Shown: positions 6,825 to 14,498, counted from the stretch's first letter. The stretch: DNA of 18,584 nt from JBAZTO01 sp041661865 (GCA_041661865.1 JBAZTO010000066.1:1-18584), one strand, 5' to 3'. A program made the numbers and translations. Notes: generated from the letters alone by a model not told the origin.

Positions 6825-8441
6825 ATGAAAATCCTGATCGCGGACAAGTTGAGCAAGATGGGTCTGGACTGGCTCAAGAGCCAGCCCGACGTCGAGATGG
6901 ACATCAAGCCGGGCCTCACGCCGGCGGAACTGGCCAAGATCGTCGGCGAGTACGACGGCATGATTATCCGCTCGGGCGTGAAAATCACCGCCGAGGTGCT
7001 GGAGAATTCCGGCCGGCTCAAGTGCATCGCGCGGGCCGGCGTGGGCGTGGACAACGTCGACGTGCCCGTGGCCACGGCCAAGGGCGTGATCGTCATGAAC
7101 ACCCCCGGCGGCAACACGCTTTCGACGGCGGAATTGGCGCTGGCGCTGATGCTGGCGCTGTCGCGCAAGATCGCCCCGGCCAATGCCTCGCTCAAGAGCG
7201 GCCAATGGGACCGCAAGAGTTTCGAGGGCACGCAGATGGCCGGCAAGACGCTCGGCGTCATCGGCCTGGGCCGGATCGGCAAGGCCGTCGCGCAGCGGGC
7301 CGCCGCCATGGAGATGCGGGTGCTGGGCTACGACCCGTTCTTTGCCGGCGGGACCATCGACGGCGTGGAAGTCGTCAAGGACCTCAATGAGCTGTGCAAG
7401 CGGGCCGACTACATCACCGTCCACACGCCCAAGACGCCCGAAACCACCAGCATGATCGGCGCCGCCCAGATGGCCATCATGAAGCCCTCGGTCCGCCTGA
7501 TCAACGCCGCCCGCGGCGGCATCATCGACCCGGCGGCCTTGCTGGAGGCCCTCAATGCCGGAAAGGTGGCCGGAGCGGCCCTGGACGTCTACACCAGCGA
7601 ACCGCCCACCCACGAGGCGGAAAAGTCCCTCATCCAGCACCCCAAGGTGCTGGCCGTGCCGCACCTGGGCGCCTCGACCGAAGAGGCCCAGGAACTGGTG
7701 GCGATGGAGGGCGCCGAGCAACTGGTGGAAGCCCTGCGCGGCGGGGAAGTCCGCAACGCCGTCAACGCCCCGGGCTTTGACAAGGCCATGCCGCCCATGC
7801 TCCGTCCTTACACGGAACTGGCTGGGCGGCTGGGCACCATCCTGGCCTCCATCACCGCCGGGGCCGTCACCAAGGTCGAGGTTGTCTATCGCGGCGGAAT
7901 CGCCGACATGGCCGTCACGCCGGTGACCGCGCACCTGCTGGTGGGCCTGCTCCAGGCGCACATGGAACAGCCAGTCAACGTGATCAACGCGCCGGTGCTG
8001 GCCAAGCAGCGCGGCGTCGAGGTCGAGCAAATCACCTCGGCCAAGATCCGCGAGTTCTCCAACCTCATGGAGGTGACGATCCACACCGACCAGGGCAAAC
8101 GGTCAGCCGTCGGCACCATCTTCGGCAACCGCTTCCCGCGCGTCATCGCCATCGACGGTTTCCGCATGGAACTCCAGCCTGAGGGCCACGTGGTGATTAT
8201 CGTCAACGAGGACCGGCCCGGCGTCGTCGGCCGATACGGCTCGATCTTCGGCAACAACAAGGTCAACATCGCCGATATGACCTTCTCGCGGAAGAAGAAG
8301 TCGGGCCTGGCCCTGGTGGGCATCAACCTCGACCAGCCCGCCACCGACGCGGTGATCGAAGAGGTTCGCAAGCAGGACGGGGTCCACGAGGCCTACTACA
8401 TCCGCCTGCCCGAGCTGATCACCGAGGAGAAAGAAGAGTAA
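6825..8441 (+). CDS. serA: D-3-phosphoglycerate dehydrogenase, long ACT-containing form
   Basis: 538 residues. It oxidises 3-phosphoglycerate to 3-phosphohydroxypyruvate, the first step of serine synthesis. Seen in order: an N-terminal substrate half with RSGVKI and RAGVGVDNVD, the NAD-binding motif GLGRIG (147-152), catalytic R230 (NAARGGIID), E259 (YTSEPP) and H280 (PHLGAST), an intervening ASB-type regulatory domain (about 320-450), and a C-terminal ACT domain (VVIIVNEDRPGVVGRYGSIF) ending in the last 85 residues. The length fits the long type known from mycobacteria, which is feedback-inhibited by serine through the ACT/ASB domains. AGGAGGAC sits 7 nt before the ATG, and the gene follows the aminotransferase by 13 bp. 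A terminator follows about 60 bp after the stop. Confidence 0.96.
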   Translation: MKILIADKLSKMGLDWLKSQPDVEMDIKPGLTPAELAKIVGEYDGMIIRSGVKITAEVLENSGRLKCIARAGVGVDNVDVPVATAKGVIVMNTPGGNTLSTAELALALMLALSRKIAPANASLKSGQWDRKSFEGTQMAGKTLGVIGLGRIGKAVAQRAAAMEMRVLGYDPFFAGGTIDGVEVVKDLNELCKRADYITVHTPKTPETTSMIGAAQMAIMKPSVRLINAARGGIIDPAALLEALNAGKVAGAALDVYTSEPPTHEAEKSLIQHPKVLAVPHLGASTEEAQELVAMEGAEQLVEALRGGEVRNAVNAPGFDKAMPPMLRPYTELAGRLGTILASITAGAVTKVEVVYRGGIADMAVTPVTAHLLVGLLQAHMEQPVNVINAPVLAKQRGVEVEQITSAKIREFSNLMEVTIHTDQGKRSAVGTIFGNRFPRVIAIDGFRMELQPEGHVVIIVNEDRPGVVGRYGSIFGNNKVNIADMTFSRKKKSGLALVGINLDQPATDAVIEEVRKQDGVHEAYYIRLPELITEEKEE

Positions 8442-8500
8442 GGACGCCAGCCGGTGTGCGGGTGCAGCCCGCACCGCCGATGACAATGTGAAGTGATAAC

Positions 8501-8544
8501 AGCGGGCGGATTTTCCAAACCGGAGTCCGCCCGCTTGCTTTTCT
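8501..8544 (+). terminator. Intrinsic terminator after serA
   Basis: Perfect 10-bp stem AGCGGGCGGA (8501-8510) / TCCGCCCGCT (8526-8535), 15-nt loop, then TGCTTTTCT. A second small hairpin, GTGCGGG-TGCAG-CCCGCAC (8456-8474), lies between it and the serA stop. It ends the aminotransferase-serA unit. Confidence 0.8.
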
Positions 8545-8673
8545 CACCGCCGGCCTGGGCTGTTAAGGCCGACCGGCGGGAGGGCACATCATCCCGGAAA
8601 CGGTGTAACCTTTCGGCGGCGTTTTTCCACTGCCCTCTTGAACGGCTGGGCTGAGCCGCACGCCCGGATAGAA

Positions 8674-8702
8674 TTGATTGTGTTGCCGGTTCGATAGACA
8701 AT
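8674..8702 (+). promoter_or_regulatory. Candidate promoter of the secreted-protein gene at 8722
   Basis: TTGATT (8674-8679), 17-bp spacer, GACAAT (8697-8702). The same TTGAT-N17/18-GACAAT layout precedes the tRNA-Leu gene, which raises confidence a little. The leader would be only about 13 nt, just enough for the AGGAG at 8711-8715. Confidence 0.4.
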
Positions 8703-8721
8703 CGCCCCACAGGAGAACCTC

Positions 8722-9723
8722 ATGGCGCTACGTCGATTTCGCTCAGCCGCGGTGCTGGTCGTCCTGGTCCTTGCCGGCCCGCACCTCCAGACTGCACCGG
8801 CCGACACTTCCGACGATAAAGCGACGCCCGCAACGGCGCAATCGCCCAGCCAGTCGCTTCCCATCGCGGCAATCTGTATCCCCGGCGCCAAGGCCAACCT
8901 GCTGGCGCCTTTCCAGCCCTACCGGCAGAAGATGGGAGACAGCGCCATCGACTGGTCAGCCAAGGAACTGGTCGCCGTGGGGCGCTCGGAGCAGGAATAC
9001 GGCGGCTCATCGGGCGCACTGATGGCGCGTCGGGCGGCGGAACTGCTGGCGCTTCGCAACGCCATGGCCCTGGCGTCGGGCGTGCGGATCGGGCCGGAGG
9101 GCAGGGTCGAGAACCTGCCGCAGGGGCAGGTCATCCTGGAAGGCTGCCTGAAGGACTACAAGATCGCCAACGTCCACAGCCGCACGACCCGCGGCCAGAC
9201 GTACTGGTACGCCGAGGCCCGCGTGCCGCTGTTTGGCGTCTCGGGGCTGTCGGCCAGGTTCTACGACGCCCAGATACAGTCCCAGGTCCCAAGCGGCGTC
9301 AACCGGGCCCCGTGGCCCCCGGCCGATGCGTCGCCGCGCGGCGACGTGCTGGTGATCGACGCCCGTTCCTGCGACTTCCAGATGAGCATGTACCCCACGC
9401 TCGTCAGCCAGGACGGGCGAGTTCTGCTCGACATGCAGACGGCCGGCCGCGAGGTGGCGATAAACGTCGGCCCCTGCGCGGCAGCCTGCACGGGCTTGCC
9501 GTTCGAGAAGCTCAAGACCGCCGGCCTGGAAAGCGGCCAGGCTGGCCCAACCCGCATCCTGGTCAAGGCGACCGCGGCCCAGGGCGCCGCCCGCACCGTG
9601 TTGGTGATCTCCGACGCCGACGCGGGCCGGCTGCTGGCTGACCCTGCCGCCGCCTCCGCCGTGCGTGGTGGAAGGGTCGTGATCGTCGTCAAAGAACCTG
9701 CCTTCTCCCACGTCGCCTCTTGA
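8722..9723 (+). CDS. Secreted protein of unknown function, possibly LPP20/FlgT-N-like
   Basis: 333 residues. It begins with two arginines and a hydrophobic stretch (about 8-20), then a probable signal peptidase I site near TAPA-D (about 28), so it is likely exported; no lipobox cysteine is present at the right place. A Ser/Thr/Pro/Ala linker follows. Residues about 74-175 have the pattern of LPP20 or FlgT N-terminal domains: a long Ala-rich helix (GALMARRAAELLALRNAMALASG) followed by a beta-rich part with VHSRTTRGQTYWYAEARVPL. The C-terminal half (LVIDARSCDFQMSMYPTLVSQ) matches nothing I can name. The ATG has AGGAG 7 nt upstream. It stands alone, between the serA terminator and a tRNA gene. 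The domain suggestion is a pattern impression only. Confidence 0.7.
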   Translation: MALRRFRSAAVLVVLVLAGPHLQTAPADTSDDKATPATAQSPSQSLPIAAICIPGAKANLLAPFQPYRQKMGDSAIDWSAKELVAVGRSEQEYGGSSGALMARRAAELLALRNAMALASGVRIGPEGRVENLPQGQVILEGCLKDYKIANVHSRTTRGQTYWYAEARVPLFGVSGLSARFYDAQIQSQVPSGVNRAPWPPADASPRGDVLVIDARSCDFQMSMYPTLVSQDGRVLLDMQTAGREVAINVGPCAAACTGLPFEKLKTAGLESGQAGPTRILVKATAAQGAARTVLVISDADAGRLLADPAAASAVRGGRVVIVVKEPAFSHVAS

Positions 9724-9730
9724 GCCGGTG

Positions 9731-9759
9731 TTGATCTGCCGATGATCTTGTAAGACAAT
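9731..9759 (+). promoter_or_regulatory. Candidate promoter of tRNA-Leu
   Basis: TTGATC (9731-9736), 17-bp spacer, GACAAT (9754-9759), ending 9 bp before the tRNA 5' end. It is placed as expected for a tRNA promoter. Confidence 0.5.
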
Positions 9760-9768
9760 GCGTTCCAC

Positions 9769-9854
9769 GGCCCGGTGGCGGAATTGGCAGACGCCAGGGA
9801 TTTAAAATCCCTTGTCTCGTAAGGGGCGTGCGGGTTCGACTCCCGCCCGGGCCA
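9769..9854 (+). tRNA. tRNA-Leu, anticodon TAA
   Basis: 86 nt, class II. Acceptor GGCCCGG (9769-9775) pairs with CCGGGCC (9847-9853), and the discriminator is A9854. The D-arm region reads GGCGGAATTGGCAGACGCC. Anticodon stem AGGGA/TCCCT encloses the loop TTTAAAA, with anticodon TAA at 9803-9805. A long variable arm follows, then T-arm GCGGG-TTCGACT-CCCGC (9830-9846). The 3' CCA is not encoded. It reads UUA and probably UUG. Confidence 0.97.
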
Positions 9855-9890
9855 GTCCACACATCGCCCAGGCCCCGTTGCCCTCGGTCC

Positions 9891-10925
9891 CTATTCCCCG
9901 GTCCCCGGTTCCTGATTTTGCCTTTGCCGGCGGAGTTGTCCGCAGGCGGCGGCGATGTCCGCGCCGCGGGACTTCCGCAGGTGGGCGTTGACGCCCCGCT
10001 TCCGCAGGCGTTCGAGGAAGGCCTTGGCCCCCTCGACGCCGGGCTGGCGGAAAGGCAGATCGGCGACGGGATTGTAGATGATCAGGTTCACGTTGCATCG
10101 CAGGCGGCGGGCGATATTGGCCAGGCCTTCGGCGCAAAGGGCCGAGTCGTTGACGTCGGCGATGAGCAGGTATTCCAGCGTCACCTCGCGCTTGCGGGCG
10201 TCGAAGAACTCGGTGGCGGCGTCAATGATCTCGTCGATTGTCACACTCTCGGCCGCCGGGATAAGCTCACGCCGCAGCGGATCGTTGGGCGCGTGCAGCG
10301 AAATGGCCAGCGTGATGGGCAAGTCCTCGCGGGCCAGCCGCCGGATGCCCGCGGGCAGGCCGACGGTCGAGATCGTCACCGACCGGGCCGACAGGCCAAA
10401 ACGCTGCGGGTCGATCAAGGCCCGCACCGCCGCGAGGGTCGCGTTGTAATTGGCCAGCGGTTCGCCCATGCCCATGAACACGACGTGATTGACGCGCTGG
10501 CCGCTGACCTTCTGAAGGTGCAGAACCTGCTGGAGGATTTCGCCGGCGGTCAGGTTTCGCGCCCACCCTCCCGCGGCTGAGGCGCAGAACCTGCAACCCA
10601 TCGCGCAACCGGCCTGGGTGGACAGGCACGCCGTGACGCGGTTGTCCGTCGGGATCAGCACCGTCTCGACCTGCTGCCCGTCCTCGTATTCCACCAGCAG
10701 CTTGAGCGAGCCGTCGCTGCTTTGGGCCTGCGCGGCGACGCGGCTGGTGAGGATCGTCACGCGGTCGCGGAGGTCGGCCGGGATGTTGGTCATGGTGGCC
10801 GGGTCGGTCGCGCCCTTGCGATAGACCCAGTCGGCCAGTTGATCGGCGCGGTAGGCGGGCGCCGGAATTTCCTCCAGGCGAGCCCGCAGTTGATCGAGCG
10901 TCATGTCCAGCAGCGGCAGTTTCAT
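9891..10925 (-). CDS. rlmN: Dual-specificity 23S rRNA/tRNA adenine-C2 methyltransferase RlmN
   Basis: 344 residues, radical SAM enzyme that methylates C2 of A2503 in 23S rRNA (and A37 of some tRNAs). The cluster motif CAMGCRFC places C107, C111 and C114 around the [4Fe-4S]. FMGMGEPLANY, SVTISTVGLP and LAISLHAPNDPLRRELIP are family signatures, and C328 in SRGADIAAACGQL is the conserved C-terminal cysteine of the two-cysteine mechanism. The start ATG at 10925-10923 overlaps the upstream stop as ATGA, which implies translational coupling to the 152-residue gene before it. The much longer open frame to 11474 is not real. It converges on the tRNA-Leu gene, with only 36 bp between them. Confidence 0.95.
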   Translation of the reverse strand: MKLPLLDMTLDQLRARLEEIPAPAYRADQLADWVYRKGATDPATMTNIPADLRDRVTILTSRVAAQAQSSDGSLKLLVEYEDGQQVETVLIPTDNRVTACLSTQAGCAMGCRFCASAAGGWARNLTAGEILQQVLHLQKVSGQRVNHVVFMGMGEPLANYNATLAAVRALIDPQRFGLSARSVTISTVGLPAGIRRLAREDLPITLAISLHAPNDPLRRELIPAAESVTIDEIIDAATEFFDARKREVTLEYLLIADVNDSALCAEGLANIARRLRCNVNLIIYNPVADLPFRQPGVEGAKAFLERLRKRGVNAHLRKSRGADIAAACGQLRRQRQNQEPGTGE

Positions 10926-11380
10926 CGTTGCGCCTTTTGTTTGAGCAGTTGGGCCAGTTCGCCCGAGGCCAGGAAGTCCTCGAAGGCCGCCACATCGGCG
11001 AAGATGCGGTCGCTGTAGGCCCGGATGATCCAGTTGGCCGCCAGCGGGCTGATCGTCAGGACCACCCGGCCGTTGCGGCAGGCCTCGTACATCTCCACGG
11101 CCGTCCCCATCGACGCGGTGGGCACGTAGGCCACCATCAGCGGGCACGCCGCCGCCTGGGCCAAGCCCTCCTCCAGCGTGCGGCGGATGCCGTCCATCCC
11201 GTAGGTGATGGAGTTGGGGTGGCAACTGTAGTGACAGTAAACATCCGCCGCGGGCAGATAGCGCGCCAGCAGCGCCTTGATCGGCTCGCGCCAGTCCTGC
11301 GCGTGGATCTTCGCCTCGACGAGCGATCCCTGGATAACCCCGGCCAGGAAAATCTTCAGCTTGGTGTTGCTTGGCGCCAT
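10922..11380 (-). CDS. Conserved hypothetical protein, nucleoside 2-deoxyribosyltransferase-like fold
   Basis: 152 residues. KIFLAGVIQGS at the N terminus is a Rossmann-type first strand and loop. Further along, DWREPIKALLARYLPAADVYCH and the segment VAYVPTASMGTAVEMYEA, then VVLTISPLAANWIIRAYSD, follow the layout of the nucleoside 2-deoxyribosyltransferase/TIR-like superfamily, in which a serine and glutamate (here within SMGTAVEM) lie near the nucleotide site. That similarity suggests nucleotide or deoxynucleoside binding, not a proven reaction. Its TGA overlaps the rlmN ATG, so the two proteins are probably made together. The start at 11380 has only a weak AGG in front. A 141-bp inverted-repeat element lies 11 bp upstream and may have displaced its original promoter. 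Confidence 0.72.
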   Translation of the reverse strand: MAPSNTKLKIFLAGVIQGSLVEAKIHAQDWREPIKALLARYLPAADVYCHYSCHPNSITYGMDGIRRTLEEGLAQAAACPLMVAYVPTASMGTAVEMYEACRNGRVVLTISPLAANWIIRAYSDRIFADVAAFEDFLASGELAQLLKQKAQR

Positions 11381-11391
11381 GACCTATCTTA

Positions 11392-11532
11392 CCGCCTAGT
11401 AGTCCTTCACAACTAGTTTTGCTGGTGCCACGGTCAAGCGTTGTTTGCTTGGCCGTGCGGACACCCCCAAGCACACGACGCTTGGGGGTGGCACGAACTC
11501 ACAACTTCTTGCTGTGAAGGACTACTAGGCGG
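11392..11532. mobile_element. MITE-like element with 20-bp perfect terminal inverted repeats and two internal hairpins
   Basis: 141 bp bounded by CCGCCTAGTAGTCCTTCACA (11392-11411) and its exact reverse complement (11513-11532). Inside, a second inverted repeat GTGCCAC/GTGGCAC (11425-11431, 11488-11494) encloses two 11-bp hairpins with 7-nt loops: 11429-11457 (loop GTTGTTT) and 11462-11490 (loop ACACGAC). There is no coding capacity. The internal twin hairpin recurs at 17796-17876. The right terminus overlaps the end of lspA and supplies its TAG stop. The size and termini fit a non-autonomous transposable element; the source transposase is unknown. Confidence 0.75.
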
Positions 11533-12202
11533 CAGGGGTCGTCGAAGGAACCTTGGCCCTGGTCTTTCGCCAATCTGAAAAACCCTGGAGCAGCAGCATG
11601 GCCACGCCGGCGACCAGGAACACGTCGGCCACGTTGAAGATGTAGTTGTAGTGAATCTGCGAGCAGTCGAGGAAGTCGCGGACCTGGTAGCGGATGGGCT
11701 CCATCCCCGGCAGCGTCACCTCGCTGAACAGGCGGTCATAGAGATTGCCCGCCGCCCCGGCCAGGATCAGCGCCATGGCCGTGTGAATCCAGTACGCCCG
11801 CGCCGGCGAGGTCGCAAAGAAGATCAGCACCAGCACGATGGCGACGGCGGTGGTGACAATGACCACGCCGCGTGGCAGCGGGGTCGAGAACACCACGCCG
11901 GGGTTGGTCGAGAGGGTAAACCGCATCACGCCGGGCACCACCTGCCACTGCGGGTGGGCGAGGCTGAGCATTCCTCCCGCCTCGATGCCGGGATACTGCA
12001 CCTGGAGGTCGCGCACCTTCTCCGAAAGGGCCGGATCGTCCAGGAGATTCTTGAACACGAAATGTTTGGACAGCAGGTCGGCGGCAACGCCGGCAAGAAC
12101 AACCGCGGCAAAAAGGACGATGGCAGCGCCGTTGCGTCCCGCCCTGTTTCGAGTGGCCTTGGTTGAAGCGTCCTGTTGCGCCGATGGCCGGGCCTGGGGC
12201 AA
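11525..12202 (-). CDS. lspA: Lipoprotein signal peptidase (signal peptidase II)
   Basis: 225 residues, inner-membrane aspartyl protease that removes signal peptides from prolipoproteins. Four hydrophobic segments are visible (about 26-45, 112-131, 137-153, 188-207). Catalytic aspartates are D156 in AGNLYDR and D193 in FNVADVF; STNPGVVFS is the family's N-x-G motif in slightly divergent form. Two features are unusual for length: an extended cytoplasmic N terminus and a loop of about 45 residues after the first membrane segment (52-97). The start is TTG at 12202-12200, preceded by GGAGGAG that overlaps the end of the upstream DksA-like gene (5-bp gap), so the pair is an operon. The stop codon lies inside the terminal repeat of the 141-bp element, so the last few residues may be altered from the ancestral protein. 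Confidence 0.92.
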   Translation of the reverse strand: MPQARPSAQQDASTKATRNRAGRNGAAIVLFAAVVLAGVAADLLSKHFVFKNLLDDPALSEKVRDLQVQYPGIEAGGMLSLAHPQWQVVPGVMRFTLSTNPGVVFSTPLPRGVVIVTTAVAIVLVLIFFATSPARAYWIHTAMALILAGAAGNLYDRLFSEVTLPGMEPIRYQVRDFLDCSQIHYNYIFNVADVFLVAGVAMLLLQGFSDWRKTRAKVPSTTPAA

Positions 12203-12207
12203 GGCTC

Positions 12208-12882
12208 TTACTCCTCCGACACCTTCTCGGCGTCGGAAGAATCCTCGACTTCAGGCTCCTCTTCCTCAACATCGTCGATATCGTCGGCGTCGTGGTCTTC
12301 ATCCTCGGCGTCGCTGTCCGAATCGTCCCGCGCGGAAGGCTGGCTGACCAGGCCCTTCTCCAGCAGGCGGGCGTACTCGATGCAGTACTTGGCCCACGGC
12401 CGGGCCTTGAGGCGATCCTTGCTGATGGCCTGGCCGGTGCCCAGGCAGATACCATAGGTATTGCCGTCGACCCGCTCCAGGGCCTCGTTGATCTCCCCCA
12501 GCAGCGTCCGCTCGCTCTCCAGAAGCCCCAGCGTGAATTCCTGCTCGTAATTGTCCGTGCCCACGTCCGCATCGTGCGTGGGAACCTTCGACAGGTCGCC
12601 CGAGCCTTCCTGGCGGTTGGCCCGCAAGGCTTCGTTGGCCATGCCCGTCATGTCGCCGATGAGGGCGCGACGCTTGTCCAGGAGCAACTGGCGGAAGTCT
12701 TTCAGCTCCGCCTTGGACATAGGCGACTTCTTGAGCCAAGCCTTCTCCTCAAGGATTTTGACCGTCGCGGGAGCCAAGGGCTTCCTGGCCGAAACGGTCC
12801 TCTTTAATCCATTGGAAGTACTCGCCTTAGAGGGCTTGCTGCCCTTCCCGCCGGCCTTGGTTGAACGTGCCTTCTTGGCCAC
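12208..12882 (-). CDS. DksA/TraR-family protein with half-lost zinc finger
   Basis: 224 residues. A Lys/Ser-rich basic N terminus (1-50), a coiled-coil region (about 55-140: LLLDKRRALIGDM, EFTLGLLESERTLLGEINEALERV), a finger-like motif at 141-176, and a strongly acidic tail (186-224). The helical part plus NTYGICLGTGQAISKDRLKARPWAKYCIEYA is clearly DksA/TraR. However, each CxxC is reduced to one cysteine: C146 with T149, and C167 with Y170. DksA-type proteins bind the RNA polymerase secondary channel; whether this one binds zinc or polymerase is uncertain. I chose GTG at 12882 because GAGAGGA sits 8 nt upstream and the basic, low-complexity start follows; the frame is open further back but crosses the predicted promoter at 12982-13011. 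First gene of the operon with lspA. Confidence 0.82.
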   Translation of the reverse strand: MAKKARSTKAGGKGSKPSKASTSNGLKRTVSARKPLAPATVKILEEKAWLKKSPMSKAELKDFRQLLLDKRRALIGDMTGMANEALRANRQEGSGDLSKVPTHDADVGTDNYEQEFTLGLLESERTLLGEINEALERVDGNTYGICLGTGQAISKDRLKARPWAKYCIEYARLLEKGLVSQPSARDDSDSDAEDEDHDADDIDDVEEEEPEVEDSSDAEKVSEE

Positions 12883-12945
12883 TGCACAAATCCTCTCGGT
12901 TTGCTGTGAGGTGGAGCTTCCTGTTGCCCACCATGACTCTTTAAC

Positions 12946-12964
12946 CCACCTACCGGCAGGCAGG
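12946..12964. repeat. Short palindromic repeat, variant of the 1177-1194 motif
   Basis: ACCTACCGGCAGGCAGG in the 5' leader of the dksA-like/lspA operon. It shares CGGCAGGCAG with the copy between metV and metF. Confidence 0.45.
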
Positions 12965-12981
12965 CCCACTTGAAGCCGGGC

Positions 12982-13011
12982 AGTATAGACAACCAAGCCC
13001 GCCAGTGTCAA
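12982..13011 (-). promoter_or_regulatory. Strong sigma70-type promoter of the dksA-like/lspA operon
   Basis: On the minus strand: TTGACA (13011-13006), 18-bp spacer, TATACT (12987-12982). It has a perfect -35 and a five-of-six -10, the best match in the window. The start would be near 12975, with a leader of about 93 nt containing the 12946-12964 repeat. Confidence 0.7.
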
Positions 13012-13127
13012 GCGGACTTGCCGAATTGCCCCGCACATCCCCGCCGGCCCGCCAGGCAGGGCGCATTGCTTGATACGGGCCGGGGTAAGGCTTGTTCGCC
13101 CGCCGGGCCGCCTCTTGGATAATCCCG

Positions 13128-14498
13128 CTATCGGCCGATTACCGCCTGGGCTAAGTCGCCAATTTGCCGCACCAGAGCGGCGGCGGTTTCCTCGGTCTTC
13201 GCCTCGGCAATGATACGCATGATCGGCTCGGTGTTTGAGGCCCGGACGCAGACCCAGGCCTCCGGCAGGTCGATCCGCAGCCCGTCGGCCTCGTTGAACG
13301 TCGCACCGGGCGTGGCGGCAAATGCTGCCTTGGTACGGGCCAACACCTCGGCCACCGCCCCCAGCGGGCAGGGCAACTTGCTCTTAATCATGACGTAACG
13401 GGGGATTTCGTCCACCAGTTGGCTCAGCGGCTTGCCCGTCTCGGCCAGATATTGCAGCACGTAGGCCATGCCCACCAGGCTGTTGCGGACCGGCACGACG
13501 CGAGGCTCGATAACCCCCCCGCCGCCCTCGCCGCCGAAAATGCAGCCCTCGCGCATCATCGCCTCCACGACGTTGGCCTCGCCCGTCGGGGCCCGCGCCA
13601 CCGAACAACCCGCCGCAGCCGCCAGATCGTCGATCATCCGCGAGGTGGCCAGGTTGGTCGCCAGCTTGCCCTTGCGATGTCGCAGCACAAAGGCCGCCGC
13701 TAGCGCCAGGGTGTATTCCTCGCCGATGAAACGCCCCGTCTCGTCCACGATGGCCAGGCGGTCGGCGTCGGCGTCCTGCGCGAAACCCACCGCAGCCTTG
13801 TGACGTCGCACCTCCTGGCAGAGTTGCGTGAGGTTCTCGGCGATCGGCTCGGGATTGTGCGCAAACTTGCCGCTGGCCTCGGCGTTGAGGTGCCGCACCT
13901 CGCAGCCCAGCCGCCCCAGCAGCATCGGCGTCACGACGCACCCAGCCCCGTTGACGCTGTCCAGCACGACCTTGAAACGCTGGCTGGCGATCTTGGTCAC
14001 GTCGACGGCCGAGAGGACCGTATCGACGTGCAGGCCGTGCGTGTTGCCCTGGCTCCTCTCGATGCCCTGGTGATCCACGTCGGCCAGGGTGAACTGCCCC
14101 CCCTGCCAGATGGCCTTGAGCTTCTTCGCCGTCGCCGCCGTCAGGCCCGTGCCGATGGGCTGGAGGAACTTGAATCCGTTATAAATGGCCGGATTGTGCG
14201 AGGCGGTCACGACGATGCCGCCGTCGGCCTTGAGCAGCTTGGTCATCAGCGCGATCCCCGGCGTGCTGGCCACGCCCAGTTCGACCACGTTCACGCCGGA
14301 TGCCAGCAGTCCCGCCTTGAGGGCCGAGACGATCATCGGGCCCGACGGCCGGGTGTCGCGACCGATGGCCACCGTCTTGCCCGCCCCCAGCATCGTGCCG
14401 AACGCCGAACCGAACTGGCAGGCGATCTGCGGACTCAGCGTCCCGCCGATCGTCCCGCGCACGCCCGATACGCTCACCATCAACCGATCTTCAGCCAT
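13128..14498 (-). CDS. glmM: Phosphoglucosamine mutase / phosphomannomutase family (archaeal-GlmM-like)
   Basis: 456 residues, alpha-D-phosphohexomutase. VSVSGVRGTIGGTLSP opens the protein. The phosphoserine loop is TASHNP with S100, the metal loop is DADADR (242-247), the sugar-specificity loop is GGEGGGGVI (322-330), and the phosphate-binding loop is RASNTEPIMRI near the C terminus. The GGEGxGGV form and SGVRG start resemble the archaeal-type phosphoglucosamine mutases rather than E. coli GlmM (GGEQSGH), so the likely job is glucosamine-6-P to glucosamine-1-P for UDP-GlcNAc. Phosphomannomutase activity is a real alternative. The ATG at 14498-14496 has AAGGAG 7 nt upstream; the open frame runs 86 codons further back through repeat sequence and is not coding. 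It stands as a single gene. Confidence 0.88.
   Translation of the reverse strand: MAEDRLMVSVSGVRGTIGGTLSPQIACQFGSAFGTMLGAGKTVAIGRDTRPSGPMIVSALKAGLLASGVNVVELGVASTPGIALMTKLLKADGGIVVTASHNPAIYNGFKFLQPIGTGLTAATAKKLKAIWQGGQFTLADVDHQGIERSQGNTHGLHVDTVLSAVDVTKIASQRFKVVLDSVNGAGCVVTPMLLGRLGCEVRHLNAEASGKFAHNPEPIAENLTQLCQEVRRHKAAVGFAQDADADRLAIVDETGRFIGEEYTLALAAAFVLRHRKGKLATNLATSRMIDDLAAAAGCSVARAPTGEANVVEAMMREGCIFGGEGGGGVIEPRVVPVRNSLVGMAYVLQYLAETGKPLSQLVDEIPRYVMIKSKLPCPLGAVAEVLARTKAAFAATPGATFNEADGLRIDLPEAWVCVRASNTEPIMRIIAEAKTEETAAALVRQIGDLAQAVIGR

Noticed and set aside
9261..9860. 199-codon minus frame with GRESNPHAPYETRDFKSLAS
   Set aside because: This is the well-known false translation of the reverse strand of a tRNA-Leu gene plus the shadow of the 8722-9723 gene.
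12883..13038. N-terminal extension of the DksA-like protein to 13038
   Set aside because: It would place coding sequence over the strong promoter at 12982-13011. The GTG at 12882 has its own ribosome-binding site.
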